Assembly (NCBI GenBank): GCA_023100825.1
Contig: CP095846.1
Location: 3,968,001 to 4,032,000, forward strand
Direction of reading: 5' to 3'
Source of the DNA: Nocardioidaceae bacterium SCSIO 66511
GTDB lineage: Bacteria; Actinomycetota; Actinomycetes; Propionibacteriales; Nocardioidaceae
DNA: 64,000 bases
Position 1 is the first letter of the stretch; each line of letters begins with the position of its first letter. Position numbers and translations under genes: made by a program. Below, piece after piece: positions 62,038-64,000 of the stretch. The notes below the pieces were generated by a model. The model made no database searches, was not told where the DNA came from, and was given only the letters and a program-made list of their open reading frames with translations.

Positions 62038-63020
62038 GCTGCCTCCTCGTTGTCTTCGGTGTCCGCAGGTAGAGGCGAACCGGTGACGGTCAAGAACACA
62101 TCGTCGAGCGTCGGCCGCCTGATGCCGATGTCGTCGATGGCGACCTCGAGCTCATCGAGCCGGCGCAGCGCAGCATCGAGCGCACGAACGCGATCGATGA
62201 CCGGCGCCGAGACGGTACGTGTCTCGGCGCGCGCGGCGGCGCCTGCGGCAACGACATCCGCGATCGCGGCGCGCGCCAGGTCGAGCTGAGCATCGTCGCG
62301 TACGACCACCTCGAGGTGGTCGCCGCCGGCCTTTGTCTTCAGCTCGTTGGCGGTGCCCTCGACGATCACCCTGCCTGCCTGCATGACTGCAATGCGATCC
62401 GCGAGCTGATCGGCTTCGTCGAGGTACTGCGTGGTCAGCAGCACCGTCGTGCCGAGCTCGACCAACGCACGCACCGCCGCCCACATCTCGTTGCGGCCGC
62501 GCGGGTCGAGCCCGGTCGTGGGCTCGTCGAGGAACAACACCTCGGGTCGCAGCACCATGCTCGCGGCCAGATCGAGGCGCCGACGCATTCCGCCGGAGAA
62601 CTTCTTGACCGACCGATCACCGGTGTCTGCGAGGTCGAACCGTTCGAGCAGCTCATCGGCGCGCCGACCGGCCGCCTTGGCGTCGAGGTGAAACAGCCTG
62701 CCGAACATGACGAGGTTCTGCCGGGCGTTGAGCACCTCGTCGACCGCGGCATTCTGCCCGACCAGACCGATCCGCGTACGTACGAGCTCCGGCTCTTTCG
62801 CGACATCGTGACCTGCGACGGCCGCCCTACCCTTCTCCAGACGAGCGAGCGTGGACAGCACGCGCACCGCCGTGGTCTTGCCCGCGCCGTTCGGACCCAA
62901 CAACCCGCAGACCGACCCCTGTGCGACCTGCAGGTCGAAGCCGTCGAGCGCTGCCACTTCGTCTTTCGTACCCCCATAGACCTTGCGGAGACCATCCGCA
63001 TCGATCGCTACTGCTGGCAC
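62034..63020 (-). CDS. ABC transporter ATP-binding protein (daunorubicin-resistance DrrA-like)
   Basis: 328 residues from a GTG. Walker A GPNGAGKT (about 41-48), signature FSGGMRRRLDLA, Walker B EVLFLDEPTTGLDPRGRNEM, switch His replaced by Gln in LLTTQYLDEADQLA, as is usual for DrrA-type ATPases. A C-terminal extension of about 95 residues (EVVVRDDAQLDLARAAI, TLDDVFLTVTG) is the DrrA signature region. First gene of the leftward chain ABC-permease-helicase-SWIM, divergent from a TetR gene that probably controls it. Confidence 0.94.
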   Translation of the reverse strand: MPAVAIDADGLRKVYGGTKDEVAALDGFDLQVAQGSVCGLLGPNGAGKTTAVRVLSTLARLEKGRAAVAGHDVAKEPELVRTRIGLVGQNAAVDEVLNARQNLVMFGRLFHLDAKAAGRRADELLERFDLADTGDRSVKKFSGGMRRRLDLAASMVLRPEVLFLDEPTTGLDPRGRNEMWAAVRALVELGTTVLLTTQYLDEADQLADRIAVMQAGRVIVEGTANELKTKAGGDHLEVVVRDDAQLDLARAAIADVVAAGAAARAETRTVSAPVIDRVRALDAALRRLDELEVAIDDIGIRRPTLDDVFLTVTGSPLPADTEDNEEAA

Positions 63021-63058
63021 CCGATCCCCCTCCGAAGAGAACTATGCAAATGAAACTG

Positions 63059-63089
63059 CGTACACCGTATCATAACTACGTACAGCGTA
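63059..63089. promoter_or_regulatory. Paired CGTACASCGTA repeats, TetR operator candidate
   Basis: CGTACACCGTA (63059-63069) and CGTACAGCGTA (63079-63089) are direct repeats spaced 20 bp start to start, two helical turns, in the 91-bp gap between the divergent ABC and TetR genes. Each also has a partial GTAC-N3-GTAC symmetry. Position makes it the best operator candidate for the TetR protein. Confidence 0.5.
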
Positions 63090-63111
63090 CTCAGTTTTAG
63101 GATAAGCACCG

Positions 63112-63846
63112 ATGAGCACCGAATATTCCGGCAGCGGCGATCTGCAACGGACCCTCGACCTGATGTGGGGTACGACCGCCGCGCCCAGCAGAGGTCCGCG
63201 GCCCGGCCTGTCCATCGAACGGATCGTCGAGGTCGCGATCGGCGTCGCCGATGCCGACGGACTCGCCGCCGTCTCGATGCGCCGGATCGCCAACGAGCTG
63301 GGCATCGGGGTGATGGGGCTCTACCGTTACGTGCCGAGCAAGGGCGAGTTGGTCGACCTGATGCTCGACGCCGCACAGCGCGACGTCCCCGATGCGTACC
63401 CACTCGGCGACGACTGGCGCTCCCGGCTGCGGATCGTCACCCAAGAGCTGATCGAGCACTACCGCCGCCACCGCTGGCTGCTGCAGGTCTCGCAGGCGCG
63501 CCCGCTGATGGGTCCCGAGTCGATCCGCACGTACGACGACGCGCTCCGCTGTATGGACGGGATCGGCCTCACCGACCACGAGATGGCCTGGACGGTCACG
63601 ATGCTCGACTCCCTCGCGCGCGGAGCCAGCCAATGGAACGTCGAGTACAAGGAGGCAGCCGAGCGCACCGGCATCAGCGATGAGGACTGGTGGGCAGCCC
63701 AGATGCCCTACATCACCAAGGCGATGGCCGACGGCGAGCACACGACGATGGCCCGGGTCGTCGCGAACGACCCCTACGAGGACGACACCGACTACGTCAT
63801 CGACCGAGCCCTCGACGGCATCGCAGCCCTCATCTCCCGCCGATGA
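63112..63846 (+). CDS. TetR family regulator (TetR_C_1-type)
   Basis: 244 residues. The DNA-binding domain (about 33-80) is preceded by a 30-residue extension: LSIERIVEVAIGVADADGLA, VSMRRIANELGIGVMGLYRY. The C-terminal domain (about 95-240) with DWRSRLRIVTQELIEHYRRH resembles the tetracycline-repressor type ligand domain. Divergent from the DrrAB-like exporter, so probably its drug-responsive repressor. Its last 17 bp overlap the convergent gene at the window edge. Confidence 0.92.
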   Translation: MSTEYSGSGDLQRTLDLMWGTTAAPSRGPRPGLSIERIVEVAIGVADADGLAAVSMRRIANELGIGVMGLYRYVPSKGELVDLMLDAAQRDVPDAYPLGDDWRSRLRIVTQELIEHYRRHRWLLQVSQARPLMGPESIRTYDDALRCMDGIGLTDHEMAWTVTMLDSLARGASQWNVEYKEAAERTGISDEDWWAAQMPYITKAMADGEHTTMARVVANDPYEDDTDYVIDRALDGIAALISRR

Positions 63847-64000
63847 AGACGCCGGCCGCGGCGGCCGCGAGCGCCGCCCGGGCCGACTGATCGGCGAGCT
63901 CCTCGGTCAGCGCCTGCCCACTCTGCAGCAGCGCGTAGTAGAGCGGCGCCGACACTGCGCGGATGACCTGCCGAGCGTCGGTGCCCTCTGGTAGCTCGCC
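63830..64000 (-). CDS. TetR family regulator, C-terminal fragment (incomplete)
   Basis: The last 56 codons of a leftward gene that continues beyond the window. They read ELPEGTDARQVIRAVSAPLY, then YALLQSGQALTEEL and ADQSARAALAAAAAG, ending FIGGR. The segment APLYYALLQSGQALTEELAD is characteristic of the C-terminal ligand domain of many TetR regulators. No start is visible, so the assignment rests on these residues only. Convergent with and overlapping the preceding TetR gene by 17 bp. Confidence 0.7.
   Translation of the reverse strand, partial: GELPEGTDARQVIRAVSAPLYYALLQSGQALTEELADQSARAALAAAAAGVFIGGR

Overview
The window is 64 kb of GC-rich chromosome with short intergenic gaps, frequent GTG/TTG starts and many 4-bp ATGA/GTGA gene overlaps. 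The gene families (SigE-family sigma factors, ECF41, DUF3263, LytR_C, form II CoxL, CysO-like sulfur carrier) point to an actinobacterium. A Propionibacteriales/Nocardioidaceae-like organism is plausible but not proven. I see no rRNA, tRNA, CRISPR array, prophage or transposase gene; this is ordinary chromosome rich in regulators and catabolic genes.

Layout. 1-3.1 kb: 3' end of a HelD-like helicase, HD phosphohydrolase, small conserved proteins, and a carboxymuconolactone decarboxylase/ECF41 sigma pair behind an ECF41-type promoter. 3.75-7.9 kb: thiolase, TetR, a TIM-barrel protein, a GAF regulator. 7.9-12.4 kb: coxG-coxM-coxL-coxS (form II CO-dehydrogenase-like molybdenum hydroxylase, transcribed leftward). 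12.5-16.1 kb: ABC exporter plus NarL-type two-component system. 16.7-26.1 kb: sugar locus (secreted PIG-L deacetylase, ABC importer, PfkB kinase, DeoR regulator, GH4 glycosidase). 26.1-31.7 kb: nitronate monooxygenase and the Cox/XDH maturation set (XdhC/CoxF, VWA/CoxE, MoxR/CoxD, MocA-like), remote from coxSLMG. 31.7-38.8 kb: dipeptidase, M20 peptidase, cell-wall amidase, an FtsX-type ABC system, a 43-residue membrane protein. 38.8-43.8 kb: MFS transporter and two tandem SigE-family sigma/membrane-partner cassettes, each behind the same hairpin repeat. 43.9-45.8 kb: groEL with two CIRCE operators. 45.8-51.4 kb: membrane protein, LysR/EamA pair, secreted protease, cold-shock protein, SRPBCC/ArsR pair. 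51.5-53.2 kb: a threonine-synthase homologue and a MoaD/ThiS sulfur carrier behind a SAM riboswitch, best read as the MetM/MetO homocysteine route. 53.2-58 kb: OtsB, a third sigma cassette, LytR_C and DUF3263 proteins, a Gfo/Idh oxidoreductase. 58-64 kb: a translationally coupled chain of DrrAB-like ABC exporter, SNF2 helicase and SWIM protein, with a TetR regulator.

The most unusual structure is a dispersed palindromic element of about 474 bp with 16-bp terminal inverted repeats (CGACTACCCGCCTGCC). It has two nested hairpins in a conserved core and fills all four long gaps between convergent genes (near 3.1, 16.1, 30.8 and 57.5 kb). It is absent from every tandem or divergent junction. One copy is inverted and carries an extra block of nested palindromes, and one lacks its right arm. 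Its function is unknown.
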